Below are positions 1 to 7,955 of a stretch of DNA of 21,475 nt, in pieces (position 1 is the stretch's first letter; every line of letters starts with the position of its first letter). The notes beneath the pieces are model-generated. The model was not told where the DNA came from. It saw only the letters and a program-made list of their open reading frames with translations, and ran no database searches. A program made the position numbers and the translations under genes. Source of the stretch: Desulfobacterales bacterium (GTDB lineage Bacteria > Desulfobacterota > Desulfobacteria > Desulfobacterales > UBA2174_A); the NCBI GenBank assembly GCA_025454075.1, contig JALOPD010000035.1:1-21475 (forward strand). The letters run 5' to 3'.

Positions 1-111
1 GGTGGAAATGAACTTCTCCAGGTGCTGGAAGCCGTCCCGGACCGTGATGTCGCCGAGCGTCACCTTCTTGGGCATGCGCGGGAAAATTTTCCAGTAATCA
101 TATTCGGTCAT
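1..111 (-). CDS. HMGL-like (pyruvate carboxyltransferase-type) enzyme, N-terminal 37 residues only
   Basis: The gene starts at 111 on the minus strand and runs off the left edge, so only 37 residues are visible. An AGGAG Shine-Dalgarno lies 9 nt before the ATG. Residues 17-30 read VTLGDITVRDGFQH. This matches the first beta strand of the HMGL-like TIM barrel (PF00682: HMG-CoA lyase, isopropylmalate synthase, pyruvate carboxylase carboxyltransferase domain), where the R-D pair (R25, D26) contributes to metal and substrate binding. Which family member it is cannot be told from this fragment. A sigma70-type promoter and a leader with a terminator hairpin lie directly upstream, so expression is probably controlled by premature termination. 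Confidence 0.7.
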   Translation of the reverse strand, partial: MTEYDYWKIFPRMPKKVTLGDITVRDGFQHLEKFIST

Positions 112-304
112 AATTACAGGCTCCTTTCGGCAAATAAAAAAGGCCGCCGCTCGCTTCAACTACACGAGCAACGGCCTTTAATTTTTCGCGCACCTTTCAC
201 CTTTGGCGAAAGGCCCGTTCAAACTCTAAGGCCTCATCGATTTAAGCTCGATGAACCCCCTGCAAAAAGATGCCCTCAATACCCTTTTAGCAGCAGGTTA
301 AATA
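112..304 (-). promoter_or_regulatory. putative attenuator leader of the HMGL-like gene
   Basis: About 190 nt separate the predicted transcription start from the ATG at 111. On the minus strand the leader contains, in order, a hairpin with arms TCATCGA and TCGATGA (about 235-257), a hairpin CCTTTC/GAAAGG with a 9-nt loop (about 194-214), and an intrinsic terminator (about 132-180). The segments GGCCTTT (215-209) and AGGCCTTA (near 227-234) can each pair with AAAGGCC, the 5' arm of the terminator, so mutually exclusive terminator and antiterminator folds are possible. I found no leader peptide rich in one amino acid and could not assign a known riboswitch class. The control signal is unknown. 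Confidence 0.5.
132..180 (-). terminator. intrinsic terminator inside the leader of the HMGL-like gene
   Basis: Read on the minus strand, AAAGGCCG pairs with CGGCCTTT and the inner GCTCG pairs with CGAGC, giving a GC-rich hairpin directly followed by TTTTTTATTT. It sits between the promoter and the start codon at 111, so it would act as an attenuator. The plus-strand reading also has a hairpin followed by TTTAATTTTT, so it could work in both directions. Confidence 0.7.
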
Positions 305-310
305 TACTGA

Positions 311-339
311 AAAATATTTTCTTTTCTTCTATTTGTCAA
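311..339 (-). promoter_or_regulatory. sigma70-type promoter of the HMGL-like gene
   Basis: On the minus strand a perfect TTGACA (339-334) is followed after exactly 17 nt by TATTTT (316-311). The start would fall near 304, placing the whole attenuator leader in the transcript. Confidence 0.6.
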
Positions 340-394
340 CAGGATTTATAACAGATCAAGATAATAACAAAAAAACTTTTATATCGGCCTGTTA

Positions 395-769
395 CTAAAA
401 AATATTAACGGGAGCGGATTCCAGGGAAAAAAGAATTAGTCTTTCCCCTGTAACAGTGCTGATGTCCGTGTGCAGGCTTTTAACCTTTACGTTGAGGATC
501 TTTTCAACTACCGCCTCAAGCAACGGACGACCTTGCTCCAGCAAAGCAATCCGAACACGCTTGATCAATTCACGGCCATCCAATCGGCTTTCAGCATTCG
601 CCAGCTTCAATTCAGCCGGTGTGAGGACGTTTTTTAACCGCACCAACACAATGTCGTCGATAATATAAGTTTTTGTTTCTAAAGGGCCTCGCCCCATGAA
701 CTCTTTCTCGAACTTAATGACAGCTTCACTGATTTCGGATTCATACTGCCCTTTGGTTTTAGCAATCAT
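395..769 (-). CDS. DUF2294 / MpsC-family protein
   Basis: A complete 124-residue protein. The N-terminus (TKGQYESEISEAVIKFEKEF, then MGRGP at 25-29, ETKTYIIDD at 31-39 and VLVRLKNVLTPAE at 41-53) fits the DUF2294 family (PF10057), also called MpsC because members accompany putative membrane-potential-generating systems. There is no signal peptide or membrane segment, so it should be cytosolic. The biochemical role of the family is not well defined. Only weak Shine-Dalgarno similarity precedes the ATG. The gene is clearly AT-richer than the lipid genes to its right, and no MpsA or MpsB partner lies in the window. It is on the same strand as the HMGL-like gene, but that gene has its own promoter. 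Confidence 0.8.
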   Translation of the reverse strand: MIAKTKGQYESEISEAVIKFEKEFMGRGPLETKTYIIDDIVLVRLKNVLTPAELKLANAESRLDGRELIKRVRIALLEQGRPLLEAVVEKILNVKVKSLHTDISTVTGERLILFSLESAPVNIF

Positions 770-961
770 GATTCATCCACAACCAATAACTATTGGGATA
801 GCGTTGAATGCGTTTTTGGTTTTTATGACATTTTTTCTATAAAAATACAAGGTTCCGTGCCTTTATAGCATGCTGACTGTGGCAAAAGGTGGAATGGATT
901 AATAGATCAAAGGTCTCGATTCGGGGTATTTCAGATTGGTTGCGGTTTCGGAAGACTCGGA

Positions 962-973
962 GAGCCATGGCTC
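962..973. repeat. 12-bp perfect palindrome
   Basis: GAGCCATGGCTC is self-complementary. With one bulged A at 961, the flanks CTCGG (956-960) and CTGAG (974-978) extend the dyad to about 23 bp. It could be a protein-binding site or an extruded hairpin. It lies between the condensing-enzyme gene and the DUF2294 gene, too far from either start to be assigned. Confidence 0.4.
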
Positions 974-1146
974 CTGAGATTGGCTGAAACTATACCAGGA
1001 AGGGTCCTTCGTGGATGCGTCGGATGATAGCACGAACAGGCTTTTTCTTCTATATATGCAGCGAATATCCATGCCATCAGATAACCATCAAATCATCCTT
1101 TTTTATTCTGGCCGTCACTTGGATGTCTTCCGATTATTCTTTTTCG

Positions 1147-1174
1147 CTCATTGCTCATAACTCGCTGCTCGTTG
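1147..1174. repeat. degenerate tandem heptamer repeat, four units
   Basis: Four consecutive 7-mers, CTCATTG, CTCATAA, CTCGCTG and CTCGTTG, end just past the stop codon of the minus-strand condensing-enzyme gene at 1181. The pattern is direct but the function is unknown. Confidence 0.45.
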
Positions 1175-1180
1175 CTTTGC

Positions 1181-2221
1181 TTACCATTCGATCCCCAGCA
1201 TCAGGCAGTTCAACCCGCTGCCGATGCCGAGGAAGCCGACCGTGTCCCCGGGGGCCAGAAACCCGCGTTCGTGGGCGATGGCGGCCGTGATCGGCAGCGA
1301 CACCGTGCCCACGTTTCCCAGAAAGCGGAACGTCGTGAAATCGCGGTCGGCCGGGATTCCGATGGCATCCAGGATCGTGCGCTGGTGGGTCGCGCCGACC
1401 TGGTGGCAGATGATCTTGTCGGGCTTGCCGTCCGGCAGCGCCAGCGCGCCGCGGAACTCCCGGAAGGTGTCGATGCCGAGCGCCACACCGTTCTGCAGCA
1501 CCTTAACCGCGTCCGTTTCCGCCATGTGCGCGGTGCCGCCGGGGATCCCGGCGTCGGGGCCCCACACGCACAGCCGGTGGTGCTCGGGCGCGCTGCGTGC
1601 CGCTCCGCCCATGATCCGATGCCCCCGGCCGGAAGCGGCGGCATCGCTCAGAAGCACCGCGACCGCGCCGGAGCCCCCGGTCAGGGTGGCCACGGTCTTG
1701 CGCAGGACATCCATATCCTTTTCGCGGTTGAGCCGTTCGATGGTGAGATCGACGATCTCCCGCGCCGACTCACATGCCACCACCAGCCCGGCTTCTATCT
1801 GCCCGAGTTCGATGGCGTTGGCCACGTTCACCATGCCGTTCAGCACGCCGAGGCAGGCGTTGGACACGTCGTAGATCTGGCAGCCGGGCGAAAGCGCCAG
1901 GGCATGGGCCACGGCGCAGGCCGTGGCGGGTTCCAGGTTTTCCCGGCACACGGCGCCGTAGATCAGCATGCCGATGCGCCCCGGGTCGATGCCCGCCGCC
2001 TCGATGGCCTTGCGGCCGGCGCGGGTTGCCCCTTCGTGCAGCGGAAAACCGGGGTCCCAGAAGCGGCGCTCGCGGATGCCGGTGATGGCCTCGAGCTGGC
2101 CGCGCTGGATTCTGAGGGTCTCGTACATCGGCTCGAGCCGCCGTTCCAGGTCCTCCGAGGTGACCACGTGGGACGGCAATTCGTAGCCGAAGGATTCAAT
2201 GCGGACGCGTGAATATTTCAT
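1181..2221 (-). CDS. OleA-like / KASIII-type thiolase-fold condensing enzyme
   Basis: A 346-residue protein of normal length for 3-oxoacyl-ACP synthase III and OleA. The catalytic triad is visible: Cys123 in SNACLGVLNG, His273 in CHQVGATHQ and Asn303 in LGNVG. Glu97 in CRENLEPATA lies 26 residues before the cysteine, and the His-Asn distance is 30. As I recall the OleA family, this is the arrangement Glu117-Cys143 and His285-Asn315 of the Xanthomonas enzyme, and the C-terminal LGIGSGLNC is also OleA-like. OleA condenses two fatty acyl-CoAs head to head to a beta-keto acid, whereas FabH primes fatty acid synthesis. The start at 2221 gives MKYSRVRIES with an AGG 7 nt upstream. The gene follows the PfaC-like gene by 95 bp on the same strand. 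FabH-like priming cannot be excluded. Confidence 0.85.
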   Translation of the reverse strand: MKYSRVRIESFGYELPSHVVTSEDLERRLEPMYETLRIQRGQLEAITGIRERRFWDPGFPLHEGATRAGRKAIEAAGIDPGRIGMLIYGAVCRENLEPATACAVAHALALSPGCQIYDVSNACLGVLNGMVNVANAIELGQIEAGLVVACESAREIVDLTIERLNREKDMDVLRKTVATLTGGSGAVAVLLSDAAASGRGHRIMGGAARSAPEHHRLCVWGPDAGIPGGTAHMAETDAVKVLQNGVALGIDTFREFRGALALPDGKPDKIICHQVGATHQRTILDAIGIPADRDFTTFRFLGNVGTVSLPITAAIAHERGFLAPGDTVGFLGIGSGLNCLMLGIEW

Positions 2222-2316
2222 CTCACAACCTATAGGGTTCAAGGGGTCCAGGTTCCAAGGGCTCGAGCAAACGGCTGAGAAGGGCTCCTGTATTCTTCGA
2301 CGCCTCCCGAAACGCT

Positions 2317-5300
2317 TCAAACGGGAACCAGCTGAACACCGAACTCCTCCATGCGGTAGATGTACAGCCCGTCCACCATGAGGTAGCCTTCGGCCACGAG
2401 TGCGGGGTGCGGGGAGTCGAGCACCTGCGTGACGGCCGCCTCCACCGTCACCCGCCGATTGACCGGCAGAATCTGGCCCCGGTAGGTCCAGCGGTGGCTG
2501 CGGCCGGTGTGCGTCGCAAAGCGGTGTGACTCCGCCAAGTCTGGCCAGCGCTCGCGGGCGGCGAACTTCAGGAGCTGCAGGAAGGATTCGACCCCCAGCG
2601 ACCCCGGGCAGACCGGGTCCTGATGAAAATGCGCCGTGAAGAACCACTCCGCCGGGTCGACCTCCTTGATGCCCCGCACGAACCCGAGCCCCTTGGGGCC
2701 GCCTTCGGGTAGGTACAGCTCGATGCGGTCGATCATGCTCAGCGCCTTGGCCGGATAGGCCGGGCCGGAGAAGACGCTGCGGCCGGCGTCGTGCGGGTGC
2801 AGCGGCGCTGCGACGGGGAAAACGAACGGCGGCCTGCCGTCCGATTCGCGGGCGGGGGGCGCGAAGGCCCGGGCCTGGGCGTCGCGGATGCCCTCCTGGT
2901 GCTCCAGGGCGGCTTGGGTGAAGAAACCGAAATAGGTGGAACCGTCGTAGACCAGCCCTTCGCGCCCATGGATTTCGAAATCGAAGTGCTCGATGATCAT
3001 GTCGGTGACCTCGGAGGCGTGGGCCAGGCGGGTCCGGACCCGCAGGGTGCCGGCATCGGCGCCCACCGTGCGGTGGAGAATGCCGTGGCCGCCGAGGTTC
3101 CGGAAGCGCAACGGGTTTTCGCTTTTCAGCGCCGAACCCATGTAGGCGGCCAGGAAGCCGCACGGCTGCAGGGCCGCCTCCAGCAGAATGCAGTAGGGCA
3201 CATCGCCGGTGCGCTCGGCGGCGATGTACCAGGCGTCCGGTGCGACATCGAACTCCGCTTCGACCCACCCGTCGGGTTTGACCACCCACGGCGGGGGCTC
3301 GACGCGGGTGATGCGGTCCACGCAGAGGTACGGGGGGGCGGGCAGGCGCGCGATGAAGCGGTCCGCATCGAACGGCGCGTAGCGGTCTCCGAAGACGGCC
3401 GACGGTTTGCCGGTCGCGAATTCCTCGAGTTGACCGCGGCTGAAAACTACGGGGTCCCCGGGTTCCGGGTCTTCGGCGTGCGCTGCGGCCGAACGATTTT
3501 TCCAGAATGCATCGAGGTCGGCGCGGCCGACCCCGGTCAACTGCAGCGACATGTCGGTGAAGCGCACGATGGGCTGCCCGTCGGCGAACATGTCGGCGTC
3601 GGCGATGACATACGGCTCCGGCCGGAAGCCCAGCTCCTTCAGATCCACCTCGTAGATCACGCGGCGGGTGGCGGGCGTCACCGGGCCCCGGCACTTGAGG
3701 GTCGTCTCGACGCCCGGCACCGGTTCGTAGCGCGTGTCCGGCCGTTCGAGGATCCACCCCATGCGCTGCACCATGACCCGCAGGGTGTGGGCGCAGCATT
3801 CGTACATCAGGGTGCCCGGCATGACCCTGTCGTCCACGAAGTGACAGGTCAGAAACCAGTCATCCGGGTGGATGTCGGCCTCGGCCCGGATGCGGCCCAT
3901 GCCGTAGCGGCCGCCTTCCGGCTCGAGGCCGACCACGCGGTCGATCAGGCGCATGCGGCCGCCCGGAAGGCGAAGGGATGCCGGCAGTGCGATGCCCGCA
4001 AACCGCTCGCCAAAGCAGGCCGCCGGGTCGCCGGCCCGCAGGGCGTCTAGCGCTCCCGCGTCGTAGGCTTCCGCCGCTATGGGCACGGGGTTGGTCCAGT
4101 CTGAGGGTTTTTTGCCGGGGCGCGGCTGTTTCTCCTCGTCGGTCAGGATGATGCCGCCGGAGTTGGCCACCTCCTCCGGCGTGAAAAACCCGGCGCAGCC
4201 GTTGGTCATGGTGATGAGGGGTGCCCCGTCGACGGTTCCCTCGAAATGGAAGAGAAAGAGATACGTGTCGCCCTGGCGCAGGAACTTCCGGATCTCGATG
4301 GCATAGCGGATGGTCTCCCCCGGCCGCGGAAGCCCGCGGTGAAACCGCACGGTCGCATCCAGCAGCCGGTAGGTGCGCCGGCCGCGGACCGCCAGGTCGA
4401 TGCCGAGGTAGGCGCACAGGAAGAGGTCGGCCTGGCCGGCCTCGACCGCGATGCACACCGGGGCGCGGCCGCCGTCCAGGTACCAGGCGCCCGGCAAAAC
4501 GTCGTGCTCGGTGACGATCCGGCCGGGCCCGAGCGAGCCCTCGGCACCCTGGACCTCCAGGATCCGGTCCACCAGCATCAGCGGCTCGTCCGGCAGCCGC
4601 ACGCGGGCGGCGAAGCCGTCCACTTCGGCGAACGCCGGGCCCAGGACGCGGGCGGCGGAGCCGCGCGCGAATTCAAGGCATTGTTCCCGGTCGAAGGCCG
4701 GCGGCGGGGCGTCGGCGGCTGGCGGTGCGGACTCGGGAGCCCAGGCCGTGCGATCGGCCAAACGGCTCCTGATCCGCATCGCCTCGGCATAGGTGCGGGT
4801 CATCTCGAGGGAAAGGTCCAGATAGGCGTTGTGGGCGCTGGTCGTCGCCTCGGACACGGCCCCCAGGTTTTCGATCAGTCCGGCGGGCAGCGCCTCGCAA
4901 AAGGCTCCCGGCAGCGAGGCGCGCCGGGCCTCTTCCGGCTGCGGCGGCCGTGCGGGCGGGGGCGGGACGCTCAGCACCCTTCCGGCCGCCGGAATCCGGA
5001 TCAAGGCTTTTTCGGAGGCGGGGCCGGTGGTCGAGGCGCCCGGGGTGCGGTCAACCGGCGATGTCTCCGCGGGGCCCTGCAGGACCACGTGCAGGCAGTT
5101 GCCGTCGGGCGTCGCGGTGGCCGCCACCGCGCAGGGAACCGACGCAGGTGAAGACGGCAGGACGAGGGTCGCCTTGACGAGCGCTATCAGTCCGCCTGCC
5201 GCGCCGCAGTCGCCGATGAGAGGTTCGGCCGAACCCGGCCCCGAGGCGGGGCCTTTCGGCGCGAACTCCGCCGCGGCGGCATTGGCGGCCGGCCTTTCGC

Positions 5301-7758
5301 CGCCCGGCGCAGAGCTGCCGTGGCCCTCGAACCGGCCGATGGCCTGCTCGGGGACCCCCGCTTCCGCAAGGGCCCGGGAAAGGGAGCGGGCCCAGGCCTC
5401 GCGGCTCGGGCCGTTCGTTTCGATGCCGCCGCCGCTGGCGGCGCCGAAGCCGCGCACGACCCCGAAGACCCGGTGCCCGCCGGCGCGGGCCTGGTCGAGG
5501 CGCTTCAGCACCAGGGCCACGGCGCCGTCGGCCGGGCAGGGGGTGTCGTCTCCGATGTGCAGAGCGGCGTTTCTCAAGTCCCCGCGCAGGTCCACCGCCC
5601 CCACCAGCACGGTGTCGAGTTCGCCCGACTGCAGCGCCCGCACGCCGATCTCGAGCGCGCGCAGGCCCGAGGCGGCGTCCGCCGACACCACGAAACTGGG
5701 GCCGCCGAGGTGGAACTCGCGGGCGATGCGGCTCGCCACCATGCTGCCGAGCGCCCCCAGCACCCGGTCGGCCGTGAGCGGCGGGCTGCAGGCGTCCTTC
5801 AGTGCGGAGAGCCACTGAGAGGCTTCGCGCGCGGAAAGATGGGGGAAGCGGGACCGCGCCCATTCCGGGACGACGCGCTCCAGGTTCCAGCGCAGGTGAA
5901 AATCGGCGGCCCCGAAATCGAAGTCAATGCCGATCACCGCCCCCATGGAAGGCCGCTCCTCCCGCAGGGGCAGGCCGGCGTGGAGGATCGCCGCGGCAGC
6001 GGTCTTGAGCATGAGCAGGTGCTGGGGCAGGATGTCGGGGATCTCCCGGGGCGGGATGCGGAACGCCCCGGCCTCGATCGCGATCTCGGAGAGAAATGCA
6101 CCTCTCAGCTCCTGCAAACCGGAAAGGGCCTTATCGCAGCCTTTCCAGCGGTCTCTCGGCCGCGGCCCGAGCAGCGACGCCCCCTGCCGGCACGCGTCCG
6201 CAAAGCGGTCGAGGCAGGCCGCCGGGCCGATGCTGACCGCCATGCCCACGATGGCCGCCGACTCATCCGGGAGGGAAAGACCGGGGCCGGCGGCGTGTGC
6301 AGCGGATGGCCGGCTGCCCCGGGGCGCTCCCGTCTCGAGGCCGGCCAGTGGAAGCTGCCGCGGCGGGCCGGCCCTGCCGCCCGACTGACCGTTCCCGAAC
6401 CCCGGGACCCACTCCTCCAGCAGAAGGTGAGCGTTGATGCCCCCGAAGCCGAAGGCGCTGATCGCCGCCCGGCGGGGGGTGTCTCCGCTGCGCCGGGTCC
6501 AGGGCTCCGGTTCGGTCTGCACCCGGAAGGGCCCGGCCTCGAGCGGGCTGCCGGCAGGCGCTTCGGAGAAGTGGATCGTCGGCGGCAGCAGGCCGTGGTG
6601 CAGGGCCAGCAGGGTCTTGATCATGGCGGCCGCGCCGGCGGCCGTCAAGAGATGGCCGATCATGGATTTGACCGAACCGATGGCGCACCGGCCGGGGCGC
6701 CAACCCGATTCCCCCCAGAGCCTGCGCAGGCTGGCCAGCTCGGCGGCGTCGCCGATTGGGGTGCCGGCGCCGTGGCATTCGATGTAATCCACATCGGTCG
6801 GCGACCAGCCGGAGGCCGCGTAGGAGGCCTGCATGGCCCGCAGCTGGCCTGCGCTGTCCGGGGCGAGAAGGTTGCCGCGCAGGTCATTGGAGAGGCCGAC
6901 GCCTCGGATCAACCCGAGGACCCGGTCGCTGTCCCGCAGCGCGTCCGCCAACCGTTTGAGCACCAGGAGCCCCGCACCCTCGCCGACCACGAGGCCGTCG
7001 GCGCGGCGGTCGAACGGCGAGCACCGGCCGGAGGGGGACAGCGCTCTCAGCTGGCTGAAGCCGACCTGGGTGAAGAGACAGTCCGGCCGGGACACGCCGC
7101 CGGCAAGCATGGCGTCGGCGCGGCCGGAGCGAAGCTCGTCGCAGGCGAGCTTGACCGCGTACAGGGAGGACGCGCAGGCCGCGTCCAGGGTGTAGCTGCC
7201 GCCGCCGAGGCCGAAGGCCCTGGCCAGGAGGGCTGCGGGGAGAGCAGCCACGCGGCTTGCGAAGTAGCGTGCGCGCCTGGAAGCCGGGGTCGGTTTCCAG
7301 ACGGGGTCCCCGCCTACGACCGCCGTCTCCAGCACCCGGCCGATGATGTCGCGGGTGAGGGCGGATGCGGCCTCCGTCGGGAGCACGATGGCGGCCAGGA
7401 CGACCCCCGTGCGGCCGCGGTCGAGCCGGGGGGCGCCGTCCCCGGCCAATGCCTGCCGGCCGGCGTGCAGCACCACGTGGTGGAGGGGGTCGAGAACGGA
7501 CAGCAGGGCGGGGTCGAGGTCCAAGCCGCGCGGGTCGAATTCAAACTCAGGCAGCAGGCAGCAGCGGGCCGAATAGGCCTTGTCCGGCTGAAGCTCCGGG
7601 CTGACCATGGCTTCCGGCGGTGCGATCCAGCGCCCCCGGGGGACCTCCGCGGTGGCGTCCCGTTTGGCCAGGATGTTGGCCCACAGGGTCGGCACGTCGA
7701 AGGCCCCGGGGAACAGGCCGGAGACCCCGACGACGGCAATCGGCGTGTCGACGCTCAT
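2317..7758 (-). CDS. pfaC-like: PfaC-like polyunsaturated fatty acid / secondary lipid synthase (KS-CLF-psiDH-DH-psiDH-DH)
   Basis: A 1813-residue megaenzyme. KS (about 1-450) is intact: Cys195 in DAACASS, His329 in CHGAGTP, Lys364 and His369 in SVKSMIGH. The second KS-like domain (about 500-900) is a chain-length factor: the cysteine is replaced by Ala695 (SADAAS) and the last histidine is lost (GDCGAAGG). A Pro/Ala-rich linker (about 900-1025) follows. Four hot-dog units come next: two inactive ones lacking the histidine (about 1025-1200 and 1435-1620), and two with FabA-type motifs, H1306 F-V-D-D-R-V-M-P-G with E1320, and H1710 F-H-Q-D-P-V-C-P-G with E1724. This is the PfaC layout. PfaC condenses and dehydrates ACP-bound polyketide-like chains. 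No AT, ACP, KR or ER partner is in the window. The start at 7758 gives MSVDTPIAVVGVSGLFPG, the proper KS beginning. Confidence 0.9.
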   Translation of the reverse strand: MSVDTPIAVVGVSGLFPGAFDVPTLWANILAKRDATAEVPRGRWIAPPEAMVSPELQPDKAYSARCCLLPEFEFDPRGLDLDPALLSVLDPLHHVVLHAGRQALAGDGAPRLDRGRTGVVLAAIVLPTEAASALTRDIIGRVLETAVVGGDPVWKPTPASRRARYFASRVAALPAALLARAFGLGGGSYTLDAACASSLYAVKLACDELRSGRADAMLAGGVSRPDCLFTQVGFSQLRALSPSGRCSPFDRRADGLVVGEGAGLLVLKRLADALRDSDRVLGLIRGVGLSNDLRGNLLAPDSAGQLRAMQASYAASGWSPTDVDYIECHGAGTPIGDAAELASLRRLWGESGWRPGRCAIGSVKSMIGHLLTAAGAAAMIKTLLALHHGLLPPTIHFSEAPAGSPLEAGPFRVQTEPEPWTRRSGDTPRRAAISAFGFGGINAHLLLEEWVPGFGNGQSGGRAGPPRQLPLAGLETGAPRGSRPSAAHAAGPGLSLPDESAAIVGMAVSIGPAACLDRFADACRQGASLLGPRPRDRWKGCDKALSGLQELRGAFLSEIAIEAGAFRIPPREIPDILPQHLLMLKTAAAAILHAGLPLREERPSMGAVIGIDFDFGAADFHLRWNLERVVPEWARSRFPHLSAREASQWLSALKDACSPPLTADRVLGALGSMVASRIAREFHLGGPSFVVSADAASGLRALEIGVRALQSGELDTVLVGAVDLRGDLRNAALHIGDDTPCPADGAVALVLKRLDQARAGGHRVFGVVRGFGAASGGGIETNGPSREAWARSLSRALAEAGVPEQAIGRFEGHGSSAPGGERPAANAAAAEFAPKGPASGPGSAEPLIGDCGAAGGLIALVKATLVLPSSPASVPCAVAATATPDGNCLHVVLQGPAETSPVDRTPGASTTGPASEKALIRIPAAGRVLSVPPPPARPPQPEEARRASLPGAFCEALPAGLIENLGAVSEATTSAHNAYLDLSLEMTRTYAEAMRIRSRLADRTAWAPESAPPAADAPPPAFDREQCLEFARGSAARVLGPAFAEVDGFAARVRLPDEPLMLVDRILEVQGAEGSLGPGRIVTEHDVLPGAWYLDGGRAPVCIAVEAGQADLFLCAYLGIDLAVRGRRTYRLLDATVRFHRGLPRPGETIRYAIEIRKFLRQGDTYLFLFHFEGTVDGAPLITMTNGCAGFFTPEEVANSGGIILTDEEKQPRPGKKPSDWTNPVPIAAEAYDAGALDALRAGDPAACFGERFAGIALPASLRLPGGRMRLIDRVVGLEPEGGRYGMGRIRAEADIHPDDWFLTCHFVDDRVMPGTLMYECCAHTLRVMVQRMGWILERPDTRYEPVPGVETTLKCRGPVTPATRRVIYEVDLKELGFRPEPYVIADADMFADGQPIVRFTDMSLQLTGVGRADLDAFWKNRSAAAHAEDPEPGDPVVFSRGQLEEFATGKPSAVFGDRYAPFDADRFIARLPAPPYLCVDRITRVEPPPWVVKPDGWVEAEFDVAPDAWYIAAERTGDVPYCILLEAALQPCGFLAAYMGSALKSENPLRFRNLGGHGILHRTVGADAGTLRVRTRLAHASEVTDMIIEHFDFEIHGREGLVYDGSTYFGFFTQAALEHQEGIRDAQARAFAPPARESDGRPPFVFPVAAPLHPHDAGRSVFSGPAYPAKALSMIDRIELYLPEGGPKGLGFVRGIKEVDPAEWFFTAHFHQDPVCPGSLGVESFLQLLKFAARERWPDLAESHRFATHTGRSHRWTYRGQILPVNRRVTVEAAVTQVLDSPHPALVAEGYLMVDGLYIYRMEEFGVQLVPV

Positions 7759-7915
7759 GATCCGCCCGGAATTCTCTCGACGTCCGCCCGTCTATGGGTC
7801 TGGGATATCGCCGCTCCGCCCCTCCCACCTCGGATGTTTATCGAACAGGTGGCCTCGTGGGGCCCTTTAAATGCGCGTTGTTGGAACATACGTCGCTCCA
7901 TGAAACTACTCCGAA

Positions 7916-7955
7916 AATAAACCATCCCCGCCCCCAGGGGCGGGGATGGTTTATT
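7916..7955 (-). terminator. strong intrinsic terminator downstream of the FAD protein gene
   Basis: A near-perfect inverted repeat of about 19 bp (AATAAACCATCCCCGCCCC against its complement) with a minimal loop. On the minus strand it is followed by TTTATTTT, giving a classical Rho-independent terminator about 85 bp past the stop at 8041. It separates the FAD protein transcript from the PfaC-like gene starting at 7758. Confidence 0.85.

Larger units (their letters stand above)
770..1180. other. gene-free intergenic stretch of about 410 bp
   Basis: No convincing coding sequence is present: the reading frames here are short, low-complexity or run into the antisense of the next gene. No tRNA-like fold was found. 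It contains a 12-bp palindrome (962-973), a direct repeat AGATTGGYTG (933-942 and 977-986), TTTCAG/CTGAAA flanks, and degenerate tandem heptamers (1147-1174). It is AT-rich compared with the region to its right. Confidence 0.6.

Noticed and set aside
841..880. Sigma54-like site upstream of the DUF2294 gene (GGCACG and TTGT on the minus strand)
   Set aside because: The spacing between the GG and GC-type elements is one base off and the second element is degenerate.
901..945. tRNA-like segment (GGTCTCGATTC)
   Set aside because: No acceptor stem, anticodon arm or CCA could be folded around it.
2222..3799. N-terminal extension of the condensing-enzyme frame (872 residues in total)
   Set aside because: The upstream part is an out-of-frame reading of the PfaC-like gene; the real protein starts at 2221 with MKYSRVRIES.
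5320..7920. 866-residue plus-strand reading frame antisense to the PfaC-like gene
   Set aside because: It is a high-GC codon-position shadow: Arg/Gly/Ala-rich, without domains, and opposite a protein with clear KS motifs.
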